DNA of 46,078 nt, from contig JAFXBF010000007.1 in assembly GCA_017516745.1 (NCBI GenBank), positions 1 through 46,078 on the forward strand. The letters are read 5' to 3'. This stretch comes from Clostridia bacterium (lineage in GTDB: Bacteria > Bacillota > Clostridia > Oscillospirales > Acutalibacteraceae). How positions within the stretch are numbered: position 1 is the first letter of the stretch; every line of letters begins with the position of its first letter. The position numbers were made by a program, and so were the translations under genes. Under the pieces are notes generated by a model, which did not search any database, was not told the origin of the DNA, and worked only from the letters and a program-made list of their open reading frames with translations. Shown here one piece after another: positions 37,599 to 45,114 of the stretch.

Positions 37599-38153
37599 AT
37601 GGAACTTGAACTTATAACAAAGCAAAGCTATTCAGCCGCAAAGGAGCTTATTGAAAAGGCAGGCTTAAAGCCCGGTCAGGTGCTCCTCATAGGCTGTTCG
37701 ACAAGTGAGGTGCAGGGCTTTGACCTCGGCTCACATTCGGGCCCTGAAATCGGCAAGGCTATACTTGACGGCATACTTCCTGCCGCCAAGGAAAGGCAGG
37801 TTTTTCTTGCCGCACAGTGCTGTGAACACATCAACCGTGCCGTTATTCTTGAAGAGGCGGCAATGGAGAAATATAACCTCACGCAGGTCAACGCAGTACC
37901 CCAGCCCAAGGCAGGCGGCTCGTTTGCAACCGCACTTTATGCATCACTTGAGAGCCCAGTCGCTGTTGAGGACTTAAAGGCACACGCAGGCATCGATATT
38001 GGCGGCGTGCTTATCGGCATGCACCTGAAAGAGGTTGCCGTGCCCGTACGCCTGGAAACCAGAAAAATCGGTGAAGCAATTATCATTTCGGCACGTACCA
38101 GGCCGAAATTCACGGGCGGCGAAAGAGCCGTTTATAACGACGAATTGAGATAA
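37599..38153 (+). CDS. YwlG-family (TIGR01440/DUF436) protein
   Basis: This 184-residue soluble protein belongs to the conserved YwlG family of Firmicutes, with no established biochemical role. Characteristic parts are LLIGCSTSEVQGFDLGSHSGPEIG at about 28-51 (quoted in two parts: LLIGCSTSEVQG, LGSHSGPEIG), FLAAQCCEHINRAVILEE, and the C-terminal DIGGVLIGMHLKEVAVPVR. Two Cys residues in the AQCCEH motif and the His nearby could bind metal or be catalytic; this is inference. It starts 6 bp after polA and ends 5 bp before the phosphatase fusion, in one operon. In Bacillus subtilis ywlG lies near ywlE, matching the order here. Confidence 0.9.
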   Translation: MELELITKQSYSAAKELIEKAGLKPGQVLLIGCSTSEVQGFDLGSHSGPEIGKAILDGILPAAKERQVFLAAQCCEHINRAVILEEAAMEKYNLTQVNAVPQPKAGGSFATALYASLESPVAVEDLKAHAGIDIGGVLIGMHLKEVAVPVRLETRKIGEAIIISARTRPKFTGGERAVYNDELR

Positions 38154-38158
38154 ACAAA

Positions 38159-39046
38159 ATGAAAGTAATTTTTGTCTGCACGGGCAACACCTGCCGCAGT
38201 CCGCTGGCAGAGGGGCTTTTCAAGGATAAACTGCAAAAACTTAATATAGACGGTGTTGAGGTAACAAGTGCAGGGCTTGCCGCCTTTGCAGGCGATGAGG
38301 TATCGGCAAATTCCGTAAACGCCGCACTCAATTACGGTGTAGATATTTCCGCTCACAGGGCAAGACCGTTGAGCCCTTATGAGCTTGAGGACAGCCTTAT
38401 ATTCTGCCTCGGTACTTCGCATTACAATGCGCTTGTACCTTTCGTTGATGAAGACAGGCTGTTTATTATGGGAGAAGGTATCAGCGATCCATACGGCGGC
38501 ACGCAGGAAATATACGACCGCTGTGCCGAGGAAATCAGCCAAGCGCTTGACGGCGTGCTGAAGCTCGTTTTACAAAAAGGCACGGTAATTGAGCCGATGA
38601 AGGAAGAGCACATTTCCGAAATTGCCGAAATTGAAAGGCTTTGCTTTTCCCTGCCGTGGAGTGAAAATGCGCTCAAAGACGAGCTCACCAACGAAAACGC
38701 ACATTTTCTCACAGCCCTGACCTTCAGCAGAGTTTCGGGTTATATCGGCATAATTGAGATATGCGGCGAAGCAGACATCACAAACATTGCCGTGCACCCC
38801 GATTTCAGGCGGTTCGGCATAGGAAAAAGACTGCTTGACACTGCCGAAAATGAAGCTGTTCAAAGAAACTGTGAAAGCATAACGCTTGAAGTGCGTGAGA
38901 GCAACGAGGCTGCAATAAGCCTCTATTCCGGCAACGGCTACTACCCAATCGGAATAAGAAAGAATTTTTATGAGAAGCCGACGGAAAACGCCGTGCTTAT
39001 GACAAAACAATTAACGGAGATAAAATATGAAGATACTTGCAATTGA
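38159..39046 (+). CDS. Fusion: YwlE-type phosphatase and RimI N-acetyltransferase
   Basis: This 295-residue protein joins two enzymes in one frame. Residues 1-140 are a low-molecular-weight phosphatase: CTGNTCRS gives the CX5R loop with nucleophile Cys7 and Arg13, and ISDPYGG gives the general acid Asp110. Thr11 in the loop is the residue that marks YwlE-type protein arginine phosphatases; tyrosine phosphatases usually have Ile there. Residues 145-295 are a GNAT acetyltransferase of the RimI type, with NIAVHPDFRRFGIGKRLL as CoA-binding motif A and EVRESNEAAISLYSGNGY. RimI acetylates the N-terminus of ribosomal protein S18. An internal ATG at 38597 (Met147) could give RimI alone but has only a weak ribosome site. 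It overlaps tsaD by 20 bp, the usual rimI-tsaD pairing. Confidence 0.9.
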   Translation: MKVIFVCTGNTCRSPLAEGLFKDKLQKLNIDGVEVTSAGLAAFAGDEVSANSVNAALNYGVDISAHRARPLSPYELEDSLIFCLGTSHYNALVPFVDEDRLFIMGEGISDPYGGTQEIYDRCAEEISQALDGVLKLVLQKGTVIEPMKEEHISEIAEIERLCFSLPWSENALKDELTNENAHFLTALTFSRVSGYIGIIEICGEADITNIAVHPDFRRFGIGKRLLDTAENEAVQRNCESITLEVRESNEAAISLYSGNGYYPIGIRKNFYEKPTENAVLMTKQLTEIKYEDTCN

Positions 39047-40043
39047 ATCCTCCTGCGACGAAACTGCGGCAGCGGTTGTCGAGGACGGAAGAAAGGTTTT
39101 ATCAAGCATTATAGCCTCACAGGTTGATGCGCACATTGTTTACGGCGGTGTTGTACCCGAAATTGCTTCCCGTATGCACGCAGAGGCTATAAGCGGCGTT
39201 GTACAACAGGCACTTGAAAAGGCCGAATGTACAATAAACGATATTGAAGCAATAGCGGTTACTTACGCACCCGGTCTTATAGGCGCACTGCTTATCGGCG
39301 TCAATTTTGCAAAGGGGCTTTCACTTTCAAGCGGTCTGCCGCTTGTGCCCGTGCACCATCTGCGCTCGCACATTGCCGCAAACTACATAACCCATCCGAA
39401 GCTTAAGCCACCGTTTCTTTCACTCGTTGTTTCGGGCGGACACAGCCACATTGTAAACGTTAAAAACTACACGGAATTTGAAATTATAGGCAGGACTATG
39501 GATGATGCCGCAGGCGAATGTATGGACAAGGCGGCACGTGCCCTCGGTCTTCCCTACCCCGGCGGCTTGAATCTTGACAGGGAGGCTAAAAACGGCAACC
39601 CCAAGGCTTATAAATTCCCCCGACCCAGGGTTGACGGCAATGAAATGAATTTCAGCTTTTCAGGTCTTAAGACATCGGCAGTAAACGCAATACACAACGC
39701 AAAGCAAAAGGGTGAAGAAATCAATATTGCCGATTTCGGTGCTTCGTATATTCACGCTGTTGTCAGCTGTCTGACAGCCAATATGAAAAAGGCAATTGAA
39801 AAAACGGGGGCAGAAAGAATTGTCCTTGCGGGCGGTGTTTCGGCTAACTCCGTGCTCAGAAGCGAGTTTGATAAACTGAGCAAGGAAATGGGCGTAGAGC
39901 TCTATTATCCCGAATTAAAGCTCTGCGGTGACAACGCCGCAATGGTAGGCGCACAGGGCTATTTTGAGTATATTTCGGGCAAAAAAGCCGATTTAAACCT
40001 CAATGCTTACGCCACAATGCCTATAGACAAGGCAGATTTCTGA
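39027..40043 (+). CDS. tsaD: tRNA N6-threonylcarbamoyladenosine transferase subunit TsaD
   Basis: This 338-residue protein is TsaD (Gcp/Kae1), the catalytic subunit that transfers threonylcarbamoyl to A37 of ANN-decoding tRNAs. It begins ILAIESSCDETAAAVVEDG, the family start, has metal-binding His residues in VPVHHLRSHIAANY (about 110-122), VSGGHSH, the DDAAGECMDKAARALGLPYPGG block, and VLAGGVSANSVLR and CGDNAAMVGAQG for nucleotide and metal binding. Length is normal. The ATG at 39027 is preceded by ACGGAGAT inside the rimI end. The partner genes tsaB and tsaE are not in this window. A strong terminator follows. Confidence 0.98.
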   Translation: MKILAIESSCDETAAAVVEDGRKVLSSIIASQVDAHIVYGGVVPEIASRMHAEAISGVVQQALEKAECTINDIEAIAVTYAPGLIGALLIGVNFAKGLSLSSGLPLVPVHHLRSHIAANYITHPKLKPPFLSLVVSGGHSHIVNVKNYTEFEIIGRTMDDAAGECMDKAARALGLPYPGGLNLDREAKNGNPKAYKFPRPRVDGNEMNFSFSGLKTSAVNAIHNAKQKGEEINIADFGASYIHAVVSCLTANMKKAIEKTGAERIVLAGGVSANSVLRSEFDKLSKEMGVELYYPELKLCGDNAAMVGAQGYFEYISGKKADLNLNAYATMPIDKADF

Positions 40044-40112
40044 AAAGCCAACACCTTTACACCACATTATTTTGTGCTTTTGCAAAGTGTAAAACTAAAT
40101 ATTGAAAACTCT

Positions 40113-40167
40113 CGGGTCAGCTTGTAAAGTTCAGTTCTTTACAGGTTGACCCGAAAAAATTTATTTT
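40113..40167 (+). terminator. Strong terminator of polA-tsaD operon
   Basis: A 17-bp stem (40113-40129 with 40137-40153) in which two pairs are G-U wobbles only when read as plus-strand RNA, followed by A6 and a T-rich run (about 40158-40167). The wobbles show the plus strand is the functional RNA. Confidence 0.9.
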
Positions 40168-40304
40168 TTTACCCTATTGACATCGGTTCAGACCTTGCAT
40201 CTTACACAAAATTTATTGGTTTTCTCTTGCAAAATGTACAGTTTTTTCCAAGTAATAAAAAATATACATTGCTTTTTTTGTCCGAAACGGATTATACATT
40301 AATT

Positions 40305-40422
40305 TGTGTATAAAATCCGTATTTTTACGGCACATAAGCGGTGGCAAAAGGAATTTGCAGAAAAAACAGTGTAAAGTTTTTCATATTACAAATGTGGAAA
40401 AACGTGTGAAAAATGTGAAAAA
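40305..40422 (-). promoter_or_regulatory. Cluster of DnaA-box-like 9-mers
   Basis: Four 9-mers fit the TTWTNCACA consensus on the minus strand: TTATACACA (40313-40305), TTTTCCACA (40401-40393), TTTTTCACA (40413-40405) and TTTTTCACA (40422-40414). The last two are directly adjacent and all share one orientation. They lie in the 522-bp non-coding gap 40044-40565, which is AT-rich, as needed for a DnaA-binding region, but the AT bias also makes chance matches more likely. Apart from these and the two terminators I recognise nothing in the gap. Confidence 0.4.
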
Positions 40423-40509
40423 TCCGCCGTTTTAATTCTATTTGAGAATATTATTTCTTCATTTTGTCAAGTTTTTTACTTTCCACGGTGAAAAACGCCT
40501 GATTTTGAC

Positions 40510-40550
40510 AAAAAAATACTCCCCTGAATATACAGCTGTATATTCAGGGG
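40510..40550 (-). terminator. Terminator of rpe (30-nt perfect palindrome)
   Basis: 40521-40550 is a perfect palindrome (15 bp arms, no spacer) that folds into a long hairpin with a minimal loop; on the minus strand it runs into a tract of T residues (about 40518-40511). Confidence 0.88.
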
Positions 40551-40565
40551 AAGCACGTCATATTT

Positions 40566-41234
40566 TTAATTGTAGCTGTCCTCGGCAATCGTTCTCATAA
40601 CCAAAATTGCCTCTTGCGGGTCGTCTGCACCGAAGACTGCGCTGCCTGCAACGAAGACATTTGCACCTGCCGATGCGGCAACAGCTATGGTCTTATCGCT
40701 TATTCCGCCGTCAACCTGAAGATGTACGGAAAGGTTTTTGCCTTTACACTCCTGCTTAATCTGTGTGAGTTTAGGACAGGTATCGCTCATAAATGACTGA
40801 CCGCCGAAGCCCGGCTCAACCGTCATAACAAGTACCATTTCCGTTTTTTCAAGGTACGGGAATACAGCGCAGGCAGGTGTATCGGGCTTAATTGCAAGAC
40901 CTGCCTTACAGCCGAGAGAATGAATAAGGTCAAGTGTTGCGCCGATATCGCTGTCACACTCGGTGTGGAAGGTAATAATATCCGCTCCTGCCTTTATAAA
41001 ATCTTCAACATATTTATGAGGCTCACTTATCATAAGGTGAACGTCGAAAACAAGGTTAGTTCTTTTGCGCAGCGCCTTTACTATCGGTGCACCGAGGGTG
41101 ATGTTTGGCACGAAGTGACCGTCCATAACATCTATATGAAGCCAATCGGCACCGCAGCTTTCCATTCTTTGTGCCTCTTCACCAAGGCGTGAAAAATCGC
41201 TTGCCAGAATTGACGGGGAAATTAACATATCCAT
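40566..41234 (-). CDS. rpe: Ribulose-phosphate 3-epimerase
   Basis: This 222-residue TIM-barrel enzyme interconverts ribulose 5-phosphate and xylulose 5-phosphate in the pentose phosphate pathway. Family motifs are SPSILASDFSRLGEE, WLHIDVMDGHFVPNITLG with metal-binding His and Asp, VFDVHLMI, MTVEPGFGGQSFM and VDGGISDKTI. Length is normal. AAAGGAAAG precedes the ATG. It is monocistronic here and has its own terminator. Neighbouring genes on the plus strand handle fucose, which needs no Rpe, so co-location is probably incidental. Confidence 0.96.
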   Translation of the reverse strand: MDMLISPSILASDFSRLGEEAQRMESCGADWLHIDVMDGHFVPNITLGAPIVKALRKRTNLVFDVHLMISEPHKYVEDFIKAGADIITFHTECDSDIGATLDLIHSLGCKAGLAIKPDTPACAVFPYLEKTEMVLVMTVEPGFGGQSFMSDTCPKLTQIKQECKGKNLSVHLQVDGGISDKTIAVAASAGANVFVAGSAVFGADDPQEAILVMRTIAEDSYN

Positions 41235-41325
41235 ATTGTTTTACTTTCCTTTCTTTAAAAATCTGTTTTTCTGTTTTCATTTTATATTATATATAAAAAA
41301 ATATCAATATTTTATAAAAAAGTAT

Positions 41326-41353
41326 TTGCAAAGTTGCGAATTTAAATTATAAT
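41326..41353 (+). promoter_or_regulatory. Promoter for ABC exporter and perhaps fuc genes
   Basis: TTGCAA at 41326-41331, 16-bp spacer, TATAAT at 41348-41353, about 55 bp before the ABC gene. It shares a short AT-rich gap with the divergent rpe promoter region. Confidence 0.5.
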
Positions 41354-41408
41354 ATACTTTAAAGAAAAACATTTTAATCAAATATACTACAGTGAAGATG
41401 TGTGCAAA

Positions 41409-43169
41409 ATGAAGTTCAAAGAAAACACCCAAAAGAATATGCGCCTGCTCAATCGCTTTATGCCCTACCTTTTACGGCACAAAAAAGAAATTGTGCTCGA
41501 CTGGGTATGTGCTTCTCTTACAACTGTTTGTGAGTTGGCTTTACCGCTTATAGTCGGTCAGATTACGGATGAAGCGGTCAACGATGTTTCCACGCTTACC
41601 GTGCAGAGAATTCTCGGCGTTGCAGTCTTTTACATAATGCTGAGAATAGTGGATGCGGTTGCAAACTACTATATGACCTGCGGCGGCCACGTTATGGGCT
41701 CCAGAATTGAAACCGAAATGCGCAACGACCTTTTCGGACATCTGCAGGGTCTTTCCTTCTCCTTCTTCGATAACACAAAGGTCGGTCAGCTTATGTCCAG
41801 GCTTACAAGCGACCTGTTTGACGTTACAGAATTTGCACACCATTTCCCTGAAGAAATACTCATAGCAATTATAAAGATAATCGGCTGCTTTGTTATCTTT
41901 GCAAGAATGAACATCTGGTTCACGCTGATTATTTTTGCAATGTTCCCGCTTGTGCTTATAATGACCAAGCGCAACAGACAGAAAATGCGTGAGACCTTCA
42001 AGGATTCACGTCACCAGATCGGTGAAATCAACGCCATTACGGAGGACAGCCTGCTTGGTATCAGGGTTGTCCAGTCCTACGGCAACGAGCCGATTGAAAA
42101 GCAGAAGTTTGACAAGGGCGCCCAGAAATTCCTCAAGCTCAAGAGAGCATCTTACAAGTATATGGCAAACTTCCACACGACTGTACGCCTTTTCGACGGA
42201 CTTATGTATGTTATAGTTCTCACGGGCGGTGCACTTTTCCTTCGTGTCGGTCAGATTACGGCAGGTAACCTTTCCACCTACCTGCTTATGGTTTCAACGC
42301 TTATGGGCACAATCCGCCGTATTGTTGAATTCAGCGAGCAGTTCTCCCGTGGTATGACAGGCATTGAGCGCTTTGACGAGGTTATATCAGAGCTCAGCGA
42401 AATCCGTGACACGGAAAACGCAAAAGAGCTTGAAACAGTCAAGGGCGAAATTGCTTTTAATGACGTTACCTTTGCCTACAGCGGCACGGACAGCAACGTC
42501 CTCACAAACATCAGCTTTACTGCAAAGGCAGGCGAAAGCGTTGCCGTTGTCGGTCCTTCGGGCGGCGGCAAAACAACGCTTTGCAACCTGATTCCACGTT
42601 TTTATGAAGTTTCAGACGGCGAAATTCTAATTGACGGCGAAAACATAAAGGATTTCACGCTCAAATCCCTTCGTTCACACATCGGTGTTGTTCAGCAGGA
42701 CGTATATATGTTCTCCGGTACGGTTAAGGAAAACATTGCCTACGGCAAGCCCGAAGCAACCGATGAAGATATAATCAGAGCGGCTAAAAACGCCGGTGCA
42801 CACGAATTCATAACACAGCTTCCCGACGGATATGATACTTATGTAGGCGAAAGAGGCGTCAAGCTTTCGGGCGGACAGAAGCAGAGAATATCCATTGCCC
42901 GTGTTTTCCTTAAAGACCCCGAAATCCTTATTCTTGACGAAGCGACAAGTGCGCTCGACAACGAAAGCGAAAGACTTGTTCAGCAGTCGCTTGAACGCCT
43001 GGCTAAAGGCAGGACAACGGTTACCATTGCCCACAGGCTTACAACCATACGCAACGCTTCGCACATACTTGTGCTCACCGAAGACGGTATAGCCGAGCAG
43101 GGCAGCCATAACGAGCTTATTGAAAAAGGCGGAATATATGCGGATATGTACGCACTTTATTCCGTTTAA
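41409..43169 (+). CDS. MsbA-type ABC exporter (fused permease-ATPase)
   Basis: This 586-residue half-transporter fuses a six-helix exporter domain (about 1-320) to an ATP-binding domain (about 345-586). The ATPase has Walker A VGPSGGGKTTL, Q-loop VVQQDVYMF, signature KLSGGQKQR, Walker B ILILDEATSALD and the switch His in IAHRLTT. It should act as a homodimer exporting lipid, drug or peptide. No protease domain is present. I prefer ATG at 41409; a GTG at 41400 would add three residues and neither has a strong ribosome site. It lies 27 bp before fucU, with no terminator, so it may be co-transcribed with the fucose genes, but the fold is an exporter, not a sugar importer. Confidence 0.93.
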   Translation: MKFKENTQKNMRLLNRFMPYLLRHKKEIVLDWVCASLTTVCELALPLIVGQITDEAVNDVSTLTVQRILGVAVFYIMLRIVDAVANYYMTCGGHVMGSRIETEMRNDLFGHLQGLSFSFFDNTKVGQLMSRLTSDLFDVTEFAHHFPEEILIAIIKIIGCFVIFARMNIWFTLIIFAMFPLVLIMTKRNRQKMRETFKDSRHQIGEINAITEDSLLGIRVVQSYGNEPIEKQKFDKGAQKFLKLKRASYKYMANFHTTVRLFDGLMYVIVLTGGALFLRVGQITAGNLSTYLLMVSTLMGTIRRIVEFSEQFSRGMTGIERFDEVISELSEIRDTENAKELETVKGEIAFNDVTFAYSGTDSNVLTNISFTAKAGESVAVVGPSGGGKTTLCNLIPRFYEVSDGEILIDGENIKDFTLKSLRSHIGVVQQDVYMFSGTVKENIAYGKPEATDEDIIRAAKNAGAHEFITQLPDGYDTYVGERGVKLSGGQKQRISIARVFLKDPEILILDEATSALDNESERLVQQSLERLAKGRTTVTIAHRLTTIRNASHILVLTEDGIAEQGSHNELIEKGGIYADMYALYSV

Positions 43170-43196
43170 TATAACAATTTAATGGAGGTATAAGAT

Positions 43197-43619
43197 ATGC
43201 TTAAAAACATTTCACCCATCCTTTCACCCGAGCTTCTCAAAATCCTTATGGAAATGGGCCACGGTGACGAAATCGTAATCGGCGACGGCAACTTCCCTGC
43301 CGCTTCCGTAGCACAGCGCCTTGTCCGCCTGGACGGTCACGGTGTACCCGAGGTGCTTGACGCTATTCTCAAGCTCTTCCCGCTCGACACCTATGTTGAA
43401 AGCCCCGTTGCACTTATGGACAACGGCGATGCCGCAAACGAGCCCCCCATCTGGACAGATTACAGAAATATCGTAAAGGATAACGAGGGCGAAAAGAGCT
43501 TTGAGCTTGTAGAGCGCTTTGCTTTCTATGACAGAGCAAAGAAGGCTTACGCAGTTGTTGCAACAGGTGAAACAGCAATTTACGCCAACATCATTCTCAA
43601 AAAAGGTGTTGTTATCTGA
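43197..43619 (+). CDS. fucU: L-fucose mutarotase (RbsD/FucU family)
   Basis: This 140-residue protein belongs to the RbsD/FucU family, which interconverts alpha and beta anomers of sugars to feed catabolic enzymes. MLKNISPILSPELLKILMEMGHGDEI starts the protein (in parts: LSPELLKILMEMGHGDE), with the catalytic His in MGHGDEIVIGDGNFPA near residue 22, and the C-terminal FYDRAKKAYAVVATGETAIYANIILKKG pattern (in parts: AYAVVATGE, YANIILKKG). The fucose neighbours support FucU over RbsD. TGGAGGTA precedes the ATG. The stop codon and the kinase start share one base (TGATG), so translation is coupled. Confidence 0.92.
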   Translation: MLKNISPILSPELLKILMEMGHGDEIVIGDGNFPAASVAQRLVRLDGHGVPEVLDAILKLFPLDTYVESPVALMDNGDAANEPPIWTDYRNIVKDNEGEKSFELVERFAFYDRAKKAYAVVATGETAIYANIILKKGVVI

Positions 43620-45082
43620 TGAAAAAGGTACTTGCTATTGACTTTGGTGCCTCAAGCGGCCGTGCAATAATCGGCAGCTTTGACGGCGAAAAAATTACAC
43701 TTGAAGAAATCCACCGCTTTTCCAATGACCCCGTAAGTGTCAACGGCACAACCTACTGGGATGTGCTTCGACTCTTCCACGAAATCAAGCAGGGTCTTAT
43801 CAAATCAAAGGGCTGCGGCGAAATTTCCTCAATCGGCATTGACACCTGGGGTGTTGACTTCGGTCTGCTTGACGAGCACGGCGATTTGCTCGAAAACCCC
43901 ATACATTACCGTGACACAAGAACTGTCGGTATGATTGAAGAGGCTTTCAAGGCTATCCCGAAGGATAAGCTGTACAGTATGACGGGCATCCAGTTTATGG
44001 AGCTCAACACCGTTTTCCAGCTTCTCTCACTTGCGAAAAACAGACCCTATCTGCTTGAAAAGGCAGATAAGCTCCTGTTTATGCCCGACCTTTTCGGCTA
44101 TATGCTCACAGGCAAAAAAACAACGGAATATTCGATTGCAACCACCTCACAGCTTGTTGACATCAACACCAAAGGCTGGTGCGGTGAGATTTTTGAAAGC
44201 TTAGGCATTCCGCAGAATATTATGTGCGATATTGTTGAAAGCGGCACTGTACTCGGCGAGCTTTCGGACTATGTCTGCGAGGAATGCGGCCTTGACAAGA
44301 TTAAGGTTATTTCCGTTTGCGGTCACGACACACAAAGCGCAATTACCGCTGTCCCCTGCCCCGACAAACAGTTTGCGTTTATCAGCTCGGGCACCTGGTC
44401 GCTTTTCGGCACAGAGCTTGACGAGCCTATCGTAAACGAACAGACACTCGATATCAACGTTACAAACGAAGGCGGCTACGGCAAATCGACAGGCTTCCTC
44501 AAAAATATTATCGGTCTGTGGCTGATTCAGGAAAGCAGAAGGCAGTTTGCCCGTGACGGCAAGCAGTACAGCTACGCTGACCTTGAGCGTGAAGCTCTTG
44601 CGGCAAAGCCCTTTAGCTGCTTTATCGACCCCGATGCACCCGAGTTTGTTCCCCACGGCAACATTCCCGAAAGAATCAGAGAATTCTGCCGCAGAACAAA
44701 CCAGTATGTGCCCGAAACCGTAGGCGAGATTATGCGCTGCATTTACGAGAGCCTTGCAATGAAGTATAAGCTCACGTTTGAAAAGCTTTGCGAGTGCACA
44801 AAGCGTGATTACGAGGTTATCAACGTAATCGGCGGCGGCACAAAGGATACGCTTCTCTGCCAGCTTACAGCTAATGCCTGCAACCGCCCTGTTACCGCAG
44901 GTCCGATTGAGGCAACGGTGCTCGGCAACATTGCCGTTCAGCTTATGGCAAGCGGCGATATCAAGAGCATTAAGCAGGCAAGAGAAATTATCGCACGCAG
45001 CGAAAAGGTTACAAACTACACACCCCAAGACACGTCAAAATGGGAAGAAGCATACGCTGATTTCCTTAAAATTGTAAAATAA
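43619..45082 (+). CDS. FGGY-family deoxysugar kinase (rhamnulokinase/fuculokinase)
   Basis: This 487-residue FGGY sugar kinase phosphorylates a keto-deoxysugar. It starts VLAIDFGASSGRAI with the phosphate-binding loop, has SIGIDTWGVDFGLLDEHG with the catalytic region near residue 80, SSGTWSLFGTE near 260, and NVIGGGTKDTLLCQLTANACNRPV for the second ATP lobe. By sequence it lies nearest rhamnulokinase (RhaB); by location, between fucU and fucI, it most likely acts as an L-fuculose kinase. In Firmicutes this substitution is seen repeatedly. It overlaps fucU by one base and lies 32 bp before fucI. Confidence 0.9.
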   Translation: MKKVLAIDFGASSGRAIIGSFDGEKITLEEIHRFSNDPVSVNGTTYWDVLRLFHEIKQGLIKSKGCGEISSIGIDTWGVDFGLLDEHGDLLENPIHYRDTRTVGMIEEAFKAIPKDKLYSMTGIQFMELNTVFQLLSLAKNRPYLLEKADKLLFMPDLFGYMLTGKKTTEYSIATTSQLVDINTKGWCGEIFESLGIPQNIMCDIVESGTVLGELSDYVCEECGLDKIKVISVCGHDTQSAITAVPCPDKQFAFISSGTWSLFGTELDEPIVNEQTLDINVTNEGGYGKSTGFLKNIIGLWLIQESRRQFARDGKQYSYADLEREALAAKPFSCFIDPDAPEFVPHGNIPERIREFCRRTNQYVPETVGEIMRCIYESLAMKYKLTFEKLCECTKRDYEVINVIGGGTKDTLLCQLTANACNRPVTAGPIEATVLGNIAVQLMASGDIKSIKQAREIIARSEKVTNYTPQDTSKWEEAYADFLKIVK

Positions 45083-45114
45083 ATTAAACTTACATACGAA
45101 AGGAACGATTTAAA

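Noticed and set aside
44201-45028. 275-codon open frame antisense to the deoxysugar kinase gene
   Set aside because: It is Cys-rich with no domain, lies wholly within a well-supported gene, and has the codon mirror pattern of a shadow frame.
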